Positions 11,601 to 22,874 are shown, counted from the stretch's first letter. The stretch is DNA of 64,000 bases from Antedon mediterranea (GCF_964355755.1 NC_092671.1:37031304-37095303); one strand, 5' to 3'. The notes: a model not told the origin generated them from the letters alone. A program made the numbers and translations.

Positions 11601-12630
11601 GATACACATGTCTTTATCGTCAGATATTGAATCGATTTAAACTTGTGACCAATCGTACGATTTGGCGAGATAAACCATTTGTTGGTATTACCTCTAACAT
11701 GTCACTGATATTTCGCAGAATGTTTCTGATCGTAGATGTTTTCATTGCGGTGTGTCGTATAATAACGTGCCTATTTCCAGTTATTTACTTTCTCTCAGCA
11801 CCAATAATATCAATCTTCAAGATTCTGTTTAAAGTTGTTGGATTTGACAATCCACGAGAGCGACGTATACAGTTTGCTCCACTGTATTTATCATTGGTTG
11901 TCATACGGGCTGCTTTGTTGACCATATTTGTTGCATGTCTGTCATTACAAGTGATGACCATTACATTCTTCATTTTTCAAACGATTGTTCTGACCACTAT
12001 AGGTATCGTGACGGACTATGGCGATAACGAGATTATGGTAATACGAGTAATTACAATCCTCTCCTTTGGTTGGTACATTCTTACTGGCTTTAAAGAATAC
12101 TACAACTGCTATGCTTCAGTTTGGCGTACCATAATTGATGCAGCAGAATCGTGGCAAGCCGGTCTTAATGCAGAAGCTTACAATGAGATTAACAACGACC
12201 CGAATTCTCAAAGGCGAAATGCTCTTATGGTTCGAAATTCTCCTAAATTAACCAAACCGCTTGTTGTCTACACAGAATTGATTCCATCTTTACCAGAAGA
12301 GTTGTTGAATCACGTTATCAATAGATGCAAAAAAAAAAAAGTGTTCAGATTGCAAAAATTGTTTTGTGGAACGTCATTGTTGCCATCTTTTTTACAATCG
12401 CATATTTAACGATCGTTTCGACTCATCAGTATAACGAGTTCACACAAGTTAGTAAATCTATGATAACGTTAGCAATGGCGACATTTCCAAAATTGGCATC
12501 AATAGCTTTCACGACACATGAATATGCCTCAAGAAAAGAAGCCAAAATACGCAGAGTTTGGTTTGAGGTGTTTAAGTACGCAGAAGAAAAAGATTACAAC
12601 AGAATTGGAGACGTCCAAGGTTTGGAATAA
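8665..12630 (+). pseudogene. Multi-pass membrane protein, copy 2 (disrupted by transposon)
   Basis: This is the full-length homologue of copies 1 and 3. The start at 8665 (ATGGCGTCAAACTGG) is chosen because it aligns with copy 3's start; an upstream in-frame ATG exists at 8644. The first part (8665 to about 9670) encodes a signal peptide, an ectodomain with many N-x-S/T sites, and the first two membrane segments. Three lesions follow. A net 7-nt gain relative to copy 1 near 9670-9685 shifts the frame. A 1771-bp transposon with a CATCA duplication lies at 9728-11498. A longer A-run near 12330 shifts the frame again, so the last ~100 codons (12325-12630) read in a different phase. Each shift is independent of the insert, since insert plus duplication is a multiple of three. 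An expressed truncated N-terminal protein is still possible. Confidence 0.85.
9728..11498. mobile_element. Non-autonomous hAT-like element inserted in copy 2
   Basis: The termini are imperfect inverted repeats: 5' CAGGCCCGTATGCAGC and 3' complement CAGGCCCGTATCCAGG, followed inward by G-rich runs. It is flanked by a 5-bp direct repeat CATCA (9723-9727 and 11499-11503). Copy 1 preserves the empty site (…TCTATCATCATGCCAG…), which proves the insertion boundaries. CAGG…CCTG ends fit hAT elements; 5-bp duplications fit the hAT5-like group rather than classic 8-bp hATs. The interior has two related GC-rich blocks (about 9790-9840 and 10020-10090, CCAGGGGCCGCCAAGG-type). No transposase frame is visible. 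Confidence 0.85.
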
Positions 12631-13619
12631 TGGCGAAGACAAGTTGTGCGACCATACTCAAATATACAGGATTGATTAAAATTTAAATTCTGAATAGAGA
12701 GAACATGATCTGTATATACAAATCCGAAAACGTTACGTAACTTATACTAAAAAAAAATTGTATATATTTTATAGCAGTATGAAAGCTTAAGTTTTAATGA
12801 ATATTGTTTGAGATTTGTAAAGTGTTGCTTTACAATGTTTATAATGTGTTAATGACTTCTTAGGTGCTGATTTTGTAAATATAAGTTAAAATCCAAAGGA
12901 AAATTACTGAAAAAATGGCAATCTTAATAAAGATAGAAAATAAAATAAGAACAAAGCTAAATCAAAATGACAAAGTGAAACAGCCAGAAAAATGTTAGCT
13001 TAACAAATCATGTGTAAATATTTATATACGCCTATAATTGAAGCTATAGTAGGTTTATAACTAATGTTTGCATAACCAGTAAATGACACTATAGCATTCC
13101 ACATAAACTACAATTTAATTAAAAATAAAAAAGTTTAGTAATTGAATACTTTGTGTGATGTTAAGACATAAAATATGTAGGCTATTATAGGCCTATAGTT
13201 ACTGCGTGCAGCTTGCCATTAACATCTAAAGTTTAGAAGAATCTTAAGAATGAGAGAATTAATCAAACTTTAGTCAGTTTAATTCGGAAGAAGTTTCTCG
13301 CTCCTATTTGCATACACCTGTACATATTTGAATAGTGGGCTACACGTGACGAAGTCAACTGGACTACTCAGACTGAGCCACCATGTAGGCCTAGGCGCTG
13401 CAGCGGTGTAGAGATTTATTAGATTTTGGTTGTTCACATTGTACAATGTGAGTAATACATTATTATTATGTATATGATGGACAATATAATCTTAAATAAT
13501 TCGGTAGGTAGTAACATATATTGTATCAAATACCTGTCGCTCCGTTATTTAAAAGTACATAGTAGCTGTCGTTGGCGACTGCTTTTTTTAAATTTCCGTT
13601 CAAAGGTCATTATGATTAT
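12631..13619. repeat. Duplicated 3' flank of copy 2
   Basis: Homologous to 1805-2675 downstream of copy 1, with small indels, up to TTTCCGTTC at about 13600. No gene is seen. Confidence 0.75.
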
Positions 13620-15864
13620 TACCGGGCTGCGATTTTTTTTTTCGTACATAAGTTGGGGACCCCCTCATGAAACGTCACAAAATAAACATGAATAATTCAT
13701 CAGTTAAATTTGTTGTTCCGTGTGCACCCAAGCGTATAGCAACAAGAAGTGATTACACGCACAACTAAACTGCGATACGATTCTTTCTACAGTAGGCCTA
13801 GGATTCTAGGTCAATTCACGTGATTGCCTTCGCGCACTCTTCTTTAAATCTTCACACACACACCACTATGCAAAATGTGTCGAGGCTAATCGACAGCTAG
13901 GCAAGATATTAAACTAAGTACTGTAGTTAATTGGACATAGCCCAAAGAAAGCAGACCCACAAGAATAAAAAATGTATATAATTTGTGTACTGTATTTTTT
14001 TAATTCTGCTATTTTAATTATCAAACAATATGCATGTACTCAAAGGAATTTTAAAAATGCGCGTATATGAACACATGAGATGGGAAGATTTGACCCACGA
14101 GAATAAAAAATGTATTTTTGTGTAATGTTTATTGTTTAATTTTGCTGACTTATTACTCGGATTGTGTGGGTAGTAACAAAGTGCGAGGCAGCGAGGCACG
14201 CGAGGCAGGGAAGGCATGCGAGGCAAGTCAGAAATTTATGCGAGGCATCGTTTTACCATCATCAAAAAATGCGAGGCATCATTTTATCATTTCTCAAAAT
14301 TGCAAGGCAGGAAATCACCGAAATTGAAGTAGCCTAGGCCTAGGCCCGCTAGGCTAGTTTCCTTTTGCACCTGCCTTTTATTTTAACCAACTTTATCCTG
14401 AATACCACAGCTTAGAATTAGTAGGCCTACTTTAATGAAGAAAAATCACATAAAAGTAACAATAAATCCATTAAATTGGTGATTTTACAGACGTTGTTTT
14501 TCTCGCATTTCGCACACTCAATGTTCAATATTTTGGTTTCTATGGAACGCCAAAAGAGCAAAATTAATTAGAGGGCTAAAAACTCTGTGGAATCCATTTA
14601 TATTTAACGCATTATTTGGTGAAAATCAAGTACAATTTCAATAGATTTTGTCACTGTCAGTAAAGAATTTTTTTCTTTGCGGCATGTTATTGGATCGCCA
14701 TATCAGTTACCTTTTATTCACCGCCAGTTATTGAACTTGTCCTGACAATCGCTGTTCACCTTATTTGCGAGAGAGGTACACGTGTTGTTCCTAGAGAATG
14801 GAATGTCAAAAATGTCTTTGGCACGCCGCTCAGAGAGAAGTCTGTGCGTTGCTGCTGAAACCACGTGCTATAGGAGGGGAATGCACCTCAATCCTCTGAG
14901 CTGAGGGCTGAATCATTCCGCTACCTGCTAAATAGTAAAGAGGGATCTAGGCGCAGGGGTGTGATAAAATATTATTTTCACTCTGCTATGTTCGAGAGAC
15001 ATGTGAGTGAACACGCTCGAAATGCCAACAAACATTGCAGTCATTTGATGAGTGTGTCGCTATAACAATTATTGTTTATCGAAAGTTGAAGACTGTCGTT
15101 CAGATTTTTGAACCGTAGTTTGGGCACTTTTGTAAAAGTAAAATTTGACACGATATGACTTGAATGAAAAAACAATCGTTACATAAAAATAAACAACATG
15201 ATGAGCGTATACACGAATCTATTTAGATACGCTTGTATCGATTGATTATTAGGCCTATAATATAGCATAATAGCACGTTAAGATATGCCTCGTACCTTTT
15301 TGAAATTGTAAACTATATGCATCGCATGCCTCGCACTTTTGGAAATGATAAAATGATGCCTCGCACAAATATTTGGCATGCCTCGCGTGCCTCGCTGCCT
15401 CGCACTTTGTCAACACTCGGATTGTGTCATACCAAAGATAGTAAGTGTAACTATTTTTGGTCATACCTAACACACACACGTCACACACACCCACATAGCT
15501 ACTACTAGAATAGACATGGGTTTAGAGACTAATAATTAGACCTAATAGTATTAATAGAAACTATAGTTTTAACACGTAATTCTTTAGTAATAAATTATAT
15601 TAAAAACACCATAAACTAAAGGCTGATTATTTCGACAATCCACACAAAACGCCGCTATTCTTCTTCTATGAAATCGCACGCCGCAACAACAGCGGAGATA
15701 GGAGGCCTAGAATCGTACCGCACTTGTGTAATCACTTCTTGTTGCTATACGCTTGGGTGCACACGGAACAAGAAAATTTAACAGATGAATTATTCATGTT
15801 TATTTTGTGACGTTTCATGAGGGGGTACCCAACTTATGTACGAAAAAAAAATCGCTACCGGGCT
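13620..15864. mobile_element. Mutator-like foldback element with 9-bp target duplication
   Basis: The element proper is 13629-15855, flanked by the direct repeat TACCGGGCT (13620-13628 and 15856-15864). The ends start GCGATTTTTTTTTCG and continue as near-identical inverted arms of about 180 nt, including CGTACATAAGTTGGG, CATGAAACGTCACAAAATAA and CACCCAAGCGTATAGCAAC. A long inverted repeat plus a 9-bp duplication is the Mutator/MULE signature. No transposase is visible, so it would depend on an autonomous copy elsewhere. A second, nested foldback lies inside. Confidence 0.85.
14168..15414. mobile_element. Nested foldback element with GCGAGGCA-rich arms
   Basis: The inverted arms at about 14172-14320 and 15283-15412 share ACAAAGTGCGAGGCAGCGAG and repeated TGCGAGGCAT motifs. 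The 13-nt direct repeat ACTCGGATTGTGT flanks it on both sides (14155-14167 and 15415-15427), so a 9-nt or longer target duplication is likely. It sits wholly inside the larger Mutator-like element, so it is a later insertion. The core (14330-15280) has no recognisable protein. Confidence 0.75.
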
Positions 15865-16509
15865 GGCTTTGGATTGGTTGAAGCGGTTTAGGAAAGTCCC
15901 GAAAAATTTGTTAGGCCTAAATTAATGTAACGTAAAAATTGAAAAATTCCAAAACAGATTCGTTTGCTTTTGAAATGGTTTTCCCAATCATAAACATAGA
16001 ATTCTTATAGCCTAACATACCTATATTTAGACATATTGAGTGACTCACATCCAGGCTAGAATTTAGAGTATAGTGAACAGGAGGACATGATGCTAAACAC
16101 GTTGCTCCAGTACAACAGTAAGTCTCTGTAGGCCTACATCTTATTATTAAAGAAAAATAGAGTGCAAATAGTCCTGTTTTCTTTATGATTATTATTATTA
16201 TTATATGTCTCTACGCTTTTACAAGTCTGCTACACTTTAGTCATGTTCATAGTGTAGACAAAGACATTTCATTGAAAACGTTTGCTAAATTAAAAGTTTT
16301 AGGCTAAAGTGCAACATAGAAACACGGAAATAAATTTAAAAAAAAAGGTACATACCTGAGATTGGGAATTCCGAGACAGTCACAAATAGTAACAAGACGA
16401 GGAAGTTTATTATGCTCTGATCCGGGTTCTGATGGTAAAACGTCTCGTGATTTTGTGATTGTGTTCAGTATAATGCTTGATGGTTGATGTATGACAATCT
16501 TTTCACAAA
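15865..16509 (+). promoter_or_regulatory. Upstream region of copy 3
   Basis: Shares ordered short blocks (ATTGGGAATTCC, GTCACAAATAG, CTCGTGATTTT, TGTTCAGT) with the region before copy 2. An (ATT)n microsatellite lies at about 16188-16204. Nothing else is recognised. Confidence 0.35.
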
Positions 16510-18690
16510 ATGGCCTCAAAATGGATAAGTTTTACAATCTACCTGATGGTATGTACGACTGTGATTGGAAATAGCGATGTAATGATGCCGATTATTCCTC
16601 AAAATCCTTACATTGAGGTACTGCATGAGACGTGTTCTTGGATAACAATCATGAGTAATACAACTGATGCTGATCTTACACCAATAATAGTCAATGACAC
16701 CGATCACAAAATTATTAGCAGTGAACATCTGGTTGGGCGTGCCAAAGCGGAGCATTCGATTTCTGTTGTGAAATTTAAATCCGACTTATTTCCACCATTT
16801 ACCTGGGTTAACGACAAAGTAGGAGCAACTATCATGTCATATCCCGTCAACTATGAAATACTGTCTTTGGGAACATTGAAATTTGAAGAGATCACAGTGC
16901 GTTTGGAATTTAACATTACAGACGAATACAGACGCATATTATCTCCTAATGACATAATGGCGGTAATGAGTAAGCACATAATTCAAAATTACACAACTGA
17001 AAAAGATCTTATTTGCTTTCGTTCTACTCCAAATAATTCCAGCGCCTCATTCGGTCATCTTGCGTACAACTATATTTACAGTGCAATGCAGGGAACTGCT
17101 CATCATTCGTGCTTCAAGATTGCAGAGAAACAAAGTTGCAAGGCAGGTTTGAATAACTTTGTCTGGAATGGACCTATTACTGTATTTGGCTTGCTGGTGA
17201 TGTTATTTAGTCCATTGGCGATTGGAGTGTTATTACAGAATCCCCATCAAAGACCTTCAGATGACATTACGTGTACAAGAACCACAAAAGGAGACGCTCT
17301 TTTGGAAACAGACAATACCGAACAACCGCCAAGATTGGCTTTGAATTCTCCGTTACCGCTAGGTGCAAGGTACGCCATATTTCATTGGGGTAACAAACAT
17401 GTATACCTACTAAGCCTCCGGGTTTTCTGCATTTGCATGGTAATAATTGTTTTGATTCCGATAGCGCAGCTAAAAGTACTTTTTGATGCCAACTATACGT
17501 ATTTGTATCTTTTATCCTCGTATTACTTTGTACATTTAGTTGTAACAGCATGTCAGTTGTTAGCACTTCTGATTATCACAATTCACCCGGCATCGCTTTC
17601 TTGTTTCGACAATGGATCAGAATGTGGACTTGACTTCGACAGCAACCGATACACATGTCTTTATCGTCAGATATTGAATCGATTTAAACTTGTGACCAAT
17701 CGTAAAGTTTGGCAAGATAGACCATTTGTTGGAATTACCTCTAACATGATAACTCGCAGAATGTTTCTGGTCGTAGATGTTTTCGTTGCGGTGTGTCGTA
17801 TAATAACGTGCCTATTTCCTGTTCTTTTCTTCATCTCAGCACCAATAATATCTATCTTCAAGTCTCTCTTTAAATTTGTCAATTCACAAGATCGGCCTTT
17901 CCGTATACAGTTTCTTCCATTTTATATGGTAGGGCTTGTCATACGGTCATCTTTGTTGACCATATTTGTTGCAGCTCTCTCACTACAAATGATGACCATT
18001 GCAATTTTCATTATGCAGATCATTGTTCTGACCACTATAGGTATCGTGACGGACTATGGCGAGAACGAGATCGTTGTAATACGAGTGATTACAATCCTCT
18101 CCTTTGGTTGGTACATTCTTAATGGCTTTAAAGAATACTACAACTGCTATGCTTCAGTTTGGCGTACCATAATTGATGCAGCAGAATCGTGGCAAGCCGG
18201 TGGTAACGCAGAAGCTTACAATGAGATTAGCAACGACCCGAATTATCAAAGAGAAAATGCTCTTAAAGTTCGAAAATCTCCTGAATTACCAAAACCGCTT
18301 GTTGTCTACACAGAATTGATTCCATCTTTACCAGAAGAGCTGTTGAATCACGTTATCAATAGATGCAAAAAGAAGAGTGTTCAGGTGGCAAAAATTGTTT
18401 TGTGGAATGCCATTGTTGCCCTATTTTTTATAATCGCCTATTCCACGATTGTTTCAACTCATGAATATAACGAGTTCACACAAGTTACTAAATCTACATT
18501 AACATTGGCTACGGCTGCCTTTCCAAAGTTAGTATCAATGGCTTTCACGACACAAGAATACGCTTCAAGAAAAGAAGCCAAACAACGTCGTATTTGGTTT
18601 GAGGTGTTCAATTACGCAGAGGAAAACGGATACAATAGAATTGGAGACGTTCAGAACAGTTTGGTCGTCGGGGATAACGGCGACGACTAG
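16510..18690 (+). CDS. Multi-pass membrane protein, copy 3 (intact, 726 aa)
   Basis: A single uninterrupted exon. Residues 1-20 look like a signal peptide (hydrophobic SFTIYLMVCTTVIG). Residues 21-220 form an ectodomain with N-x-S/T sites (NTT, NDT, NIT, NYT, NSS) and several Cys. About eight to nine hydrophobic helices follow, near 222-244, 300-320, 333-358, 418-445, 466-490, 492-515, 521-542, 625-650 and possibly 660-680. Conserved landmarks are LPLGARYAIFHWGN (282-295), a Cys loop with SNRYTCLYRQILNRF (378-392), GFKEYYNCYASVWRTIIDAA (539-558) and a basic tail EYASRKEAKQRRIW (683-696). Compared with copy 1, residues 320-345 differ strongly. I do not recognise the family. Secretory-pathway membrane location is inferred; a receptor or channel-like role is possible but unsupported. 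Confidence 0.85.
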   Translation: MASKWISFTIYLMVCTTVIGNSDVMMPIIPQNPYIEVLHETCSWITIMSNTTDADLTPIIVNDTDHKIISSEHLVGRAKAEHSISVVKFKSDLFPPFTWVNDKVGATIMSYPVNYEILSLGTLKFEEITVRLEFNITDEYRRILSPNDIMAVMSKHIIQNYTTEKDLICFRSTPNNSSASFGHLAYNYIYSAMQGTAHHSCFKIAEKQSCKAGLNNFVWNGPITVFGLLVMLFSPLAIGVLLQNPHQRPSDDITCTRTTKGDALLETDNTEQPPRLALNSPLPLGARYAIFHWGNKHVYLLSLRVFCICMVIIVLIPIAQLKVLFDANYTYLYLLSSYYFVHLVVTACQLLALLIITIHPASLSCFDNGSECGLDFDSNRYTCLYRQILNRFKLVTNRKVWQDRPFVGITSNMITRRMFLVVDVFVAVCRIITCLFPVLFFISAPIISIFKSLFKFVNSQDRPFRIQFLPFYMVGLVIRSSLLTIFVAALSLQMMTIAIFIMQIIVLTTIGIVTDYGENEIVVIRVITILSFGWYILNGFKEYYNCYASVWRTIIDAAESWQAGGNAEAYNEISNDPNYQRENALKVRKSPELPKPLVVYTELIPSLPEELLNHVINRCKKKSVQVAKIVLWNAIVALFFIIAYSTIVSTHEYNEFTQVTKSTLTLATAAFPKLVSMAFTTQEYASRKEAKQRRIWFEVFNYAEENGYNRIGDVQNSLVVGDNGDD

Positions 18691-18973
18691 AATGGCAGTA
18701 ACAAGCTAACTGGTGACAACGATGTAAAAAAAGATGAAGAAGAAAATGAACAAGAAGATGGCAGTGACAAAATATAAAAGGACGGTGATTGCAACGTTTC
18801 TAATAAATGTTGGAAAGAAAAATGTATAGAAAAAATGCATTTTTGTAAGAAAAGCTTGAATTTGTAGTTTCTGTTAGTATCTGGTATAACGGCCTCACCA
18901 AAGAGAACAAATACAAACTTTATCGAGTTATAAGGAAAGCAGATAACATTATGGGTACCAAATCTGAGGACTT

Positions 18974-19159
18974 AAGCTTGGTTCCCACTAGAACGTAACG
19001 CAAGGACGTAAACGCAACGCAAGCGTTTTAACCAATGACAAGCGAAGTTATAGACACTAATTAGCAATCACAAGCGAATAAGCCATCGCTTGTGATTGGT
19101 CAATTCACTTGCGTTGCGTTACGTCCTTGCGTTGCGTCGCTAGTGGGAACCACGCTTTA
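18974..19159. mobile_element. MITE with GGTTCCCACTAG ends (family C)
   Basis: Ends AAGCTTGGTTCCCACTAGAA and its complement CTAGTGGGAACCACGCTT enclose nearly palindromic blocks with AACGCAAGGACGTAA and CAATCACAAGCGA. The same family recurs at 39727-40111 and 41251-41789. There is a short TTA/TAA-like flank. It is non-coding. Confidence 0.8.
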
Positions 19160-20227
19160 GATAGCATATGTAACGAATTGTTGGCTAAAGCCAAAGTCAT
19201 AATGTCTGATTCTGTCCATCCCTTGCATAGTTCGTTTGCTATGTGCTGATCTAGTAGACTACGTCATCCTTTGACAAAAACAAATAGGTTTAACAATTCT
19301 TTTATTCCCTCCTCAATTCGTCTCTTTAACAAACAATTTGTAAGATAATTACTGTAATTACTTTTAATGAACTTTACATAGGCCTACAATGTATTTGACT
19401 TGACTAATTGTATCGATGTTTTTACATGGTGTTTTTATTACGAATGTAACGCGTAGCTGAGTCTCACATTTTATAATTATTATGTGACAATAAAGTATAT
19501 CTATGTCTATTTTAACGAATACAATGTTACTATATGTGCTTAGATTAGATGGTAGGCAAATAACTTGTTAGCTAAGCCTGCTACTGTTATTAATAAACAT
19601 AATTATAACAAATATTATACCCTTTAATTAAGATTAACTATATTTTGAAGATTGGCTTTACGTGTAAATTTGAAAAAAAAAAAACATTAGAAAAATCGTT
19701 TAAAATGTTTAAGTGATCACCAAGTATTGGTTCATATTTTGCGTGCCAATAGTAAATGCTAATTTTAGGTATACGACAAGTCAACATAAGTTTCTCGCTA
19801 ATAATCTTCTTTGTAATTGTGTATTTAACTATTATTGTTTGTGATGATAGCAGCATTGTGATTAAAAATAACTTGGTAGTACAGTATTTGAATAGTATGA
19901 TGTGTTTTTTGTGTAATGACAGATTACTGCCATCATAGTTGAATTGATTCGCGCATGCCTCTGGTTTAATTTGATCAGCATTCGTTTTTCCTAATCTATG
20001 GTAAAATTAAAGAAGGATCTAGGCGCTCGCCTGGTCTGAAATTTTCACCACCCATTCCAATTCTCCAGCACAGCTCGTCATATTTTATTTTAATAATTAT
20101 ATTTAAAGCATATTTGCCGCGTCTGTTTTTAACCTCTAGTGGCTACGGCCGTGCCGCCCATGACAAATAACCGAATTGGCTGGTTCACACGTCATTGTGA
20201 CATAGTAGGTGTAAACGCTTTCCATTA

Positions 20228-20380
20228 GCGAATATATTCGCGCGTGAAACAAACATTCATGAGTTCTGATTGGTTGCGCATTTTTCCACGTCACAAAATA
20301 AAATTATCTTATAAAATAAATGAGAATATTAATACGCATGCGTATTAGTCAGCGATTTGTATTCGCGCGAATAAATTCGC
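20228..20380. mobile_element. Small inverted-repeat element, GCGAATATATTCGCGCG ends
   Basis: The left end GCGAATATATTCGCGCG (20228-20244) is matched in inverted form at about 20360-20380 (ATTCGCGCGAATAAATTCGC). The core contains ACGCATGCGT. It is MITE-sized and non-coding. Confidence 0.55.
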
Positions 20381-20388
20381 CTCTAGTC

Positions 20389-20558
20389 TAAAGGGCCTTT
20401 CACACCTGTTCCGGCGAACCAAACGCCAACGTTTCGTTTTCACGACGCTCCACGTGGATATGCGCCAATCGATATTGACGTTCGATTGGACGATTGCATT
20501 TGCCGGCGCCGGTCCGGCGCCGGTCCGGAACCGGTGTGAAAGATCAAGACCCTTTAAG
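20389..20558. mobile_element. MITE with AGGGCCTTTCACACC ends (family B)
   Basis: The end AGGGCCTTTCACACCTGTTC is mirrored by GGTGTGAAAGATCAAGACCC. Other copies lie at 42564-42760 (best preserved, flanked by TAA on both sides) and at 59303 (truncated). A TWA-type duplication suggests the PIF/Harbinger superfamily. Confidence 0.75.
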
Positions 20559-20970
20559 CAGACTTTAAATAGCTTATAGCCTGTTTCGGTTTTATTGTCC
20601 AAGAAGTGAAGTGCCCTTTAGAAATTTAGTTTCATTTTATTTATAATCATATATTTCACGATGTTATATTATATTCTAAAAATTAAAACCCTCCCGATTA
20701 ATACGGTACCGTATAACCTATAACCTATTTAATTAATTAAAATTTAAATACATAATTTGCACTGGAATATCAAGGAATATTTTAAAAAGTCCTGGCTAAT
20801 TAATACTGAACCACAATGTATTATTATATTATAATTACAAAGTATTTCATTAAAATACTGGAATCTATAAAGGTATCAAATAAACCAACCATTAAACATT
20901 AATTAAATAATATTATTATTTTACAAAATGCCAGCCAAAACAAACAACATAGTTAATATATTGGAAGTTT

Positions 20971-22874
20971 TTACCAAGTTAATACTACAGATTTGTCAGA
21001 AAGGTGTTTCCCATTTGGTGTTCCTGAATTCTCAGGCAACAATGCACAATATACTGGTGTTATGGCGCCCTCATCTGGGGTTTTAGTTCCTTTGTGACTT
21101 GACATGTCAGTATCAACATAACCTGGGCAACACTGCAAAATGAAATCAAAGAAATCATCAATTACAGTATTTTAATTATCCATCTTAAATTAATAAAATA
21201 TATGAATTTGTGAAATAGTTTTGATAAAATTTAATAACAGTTACCACTGTATGTACATTCAGGCCAGGCAAAGATTTTAAGCTCTGTCTACACTATCAAA
21301 CTTTAAGTGACAAAAAAAATGTGATGTTCCCATATATGGACATGATGATGTCATATCACTACCATATTTGGGCACACCACACTTATTTTTTATAGTGTAG
21401 ACAGAGCTTTACTTACACAGTTGATAAGAATATCCTGTTTTGAGGTGTCTGCACTCATGGCTGCAGCCTGGATCCTTGTTATGGTGATAACTGCTGCCTT
21501 TGAGGTACCATAGGCACTTTCTACCCATCCATCTTCTTTTATTGTCCCCTTTTCTGCACTCCTGTCATATAAATCATGTTTAATGTAAATACCAGTAATC
21601 CAACAGAAACATGCTTAAACTTGCGATTTTGAATCTATGCAATTACAAGTATTTATACTAACGCAACAAAGTCAGCCATCAGCTTATTGACATCTTCTTC
21701 TGTTTTTGCCTGTTTGAAGGCTTGCTGAAGTTTGGGACTCAACTTCTTGTACACCATTGGTCCGACTAAACTTGCCAAATGGCAAACCCTAAAATGAAAA
21801 CAAAAGTTAAGTACATTGCAGACAAGAAAGAAAAAACCTATGCGAAAGAAAACATAATGAAAGCCTTCAGTACCTTCCATGCGAACGTATCAATGGGAAC
21901 AGAGCGTGACAAACATTTAATGTTGCAGTGTAGTTGGTTGCTATGGATACCTTGGCTTGTACACTAAATGGAGCTGTGTCTGTTTGCTGAAATATAAGTA
22001 AAAATACATTTTTTTTTAAATTGCAAATACGTATCATGTAAAGTTTGGTTCTCGGAATGAAATGGGAGATGGTTGTATCCCGAGATAAAAATATTGTACC
22101 TTATACGCAATTGCAGCATTATTAACAAGTATATCTAGGCCCCCATGAGTGGATTTAAGAAAATCTCTCAAACGGTCAATGCTCTCTGATGAATCAATGT
22201 CCAGCTGATGAAAGTGAGGGTTCAGTCCTTCCTTCTTAAGTTCTTCTACAGCAGCTTTCCCTCGTTCTTCATTCCGTGATGTCAAATAAACGATACCATT
22301 CTGAAGTTCTTTGCAAAGAGCCCTCACAATGGCAAAACCAATACCTTTATTTCCCCCAGTCACCTAATAAAAGAAACCAATATTTTAGTGGATTTTGATG
22401 GATGATTTTAACCGGCATTTTCATATACCTGTACTGCAGTAGTATCGTATGTTTTGCAAGATTTATAATCAATATTTGTCAATAGTCTATAGATACTGTA
22501 GTACAAATAATAATTAATAGATATTTCCTACATCGACGTATGAAAACCTGCGGTTTTATATTCATATACGTGCATTAATTAACTTTTGTGAGATCCGGAC
22601 CTTTCAATAAATACAAAACAGGCGGCCTCTGGAATATCTGATCTGATTATACAATATAATATTAATAACCTGTTGGCCCTGGCCTGCTGCCCCTCCCTCC
22701 CGCCGGCCCTGTCTAGGCTAGCCTACTAAGTACTAGGTAGGGCCTAGGCCTAGCTAGGCCTACTAGTACTAGGCTAGGCACCTTTAATTTATCTAGGTAG
22801 GCCTAGGCCTAGGCTAGAATAGAAGCAAATTCACTATTGATTATGATACTCACCACTGCAATTTTTTGTGACAT
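20971..22874 (-). CDS. CBR1: Carbonyl reductase 1-like SDR, copy A (six exons, 276 aa)
   Basis: Exons on the minus strand: 22874-22854, 22363-22100, 21986-21874, 21788-21663, 21561-21417 and 21132-20971. All have GT/AG borders and matching phases (831 nt including stop). The product is a cytosolic NADPH-dependent carbonyl reductase of the short-chain dehydrogenase fold. It shows the cofactor motif TGGNKGIG (residues 9-16), LDIDSSES, NNAA (N-N-A in place of the common NNAG), a retained catalytic Ser in HLAS, the YGTSK catalytic Tyr/Lys pair, and CCPGYVDTDM after it. Length matches the human CBR1 family (277 aa). Intron 1 is rich in AGGCCTAGGCC repeats. Intron 5 carries a MITE starting about 7 nt after the exon 5 donor. 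Substrates cannot be told from sequence. Confidence 0.93.
21279..21409. mobile_element. MITE family A copy in CBR copy A intron 5
   Basis: Inverted ends AGCTCTGTCTACACTATC / GATAGTGTAGACAGAGCT with an inner CATATATGGACATGATGATG and CCATATTTGGGCACA. Flanks read TAA on both sides. The equivalent insertion is present in copies B and C, so it predates the gene triplication. Confidence 0.9.

Larger units (their letters stand above)
18691..20970. other. Intergenic region with inverted-repeat elements
   Basis: Just after copy 3 is an acidic-looking AAGATGAAGAAG stretch beyond the stop codon, which may be decayed coding sequence. The rest holds MITE-like elements (listed separately at 18974, 20228 and 20389) and AT-rich DNA. 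I see no gene. Confidence 0.5.

Noticed and set aside
22690-22820. TAGGCC repeats as telomeric-like sequence
   Set aside because: The unit is the palindrome AGGCCTAGGCC, not a TTAGGG-type strand-biased repeat, and occurs in small clusters throughout.
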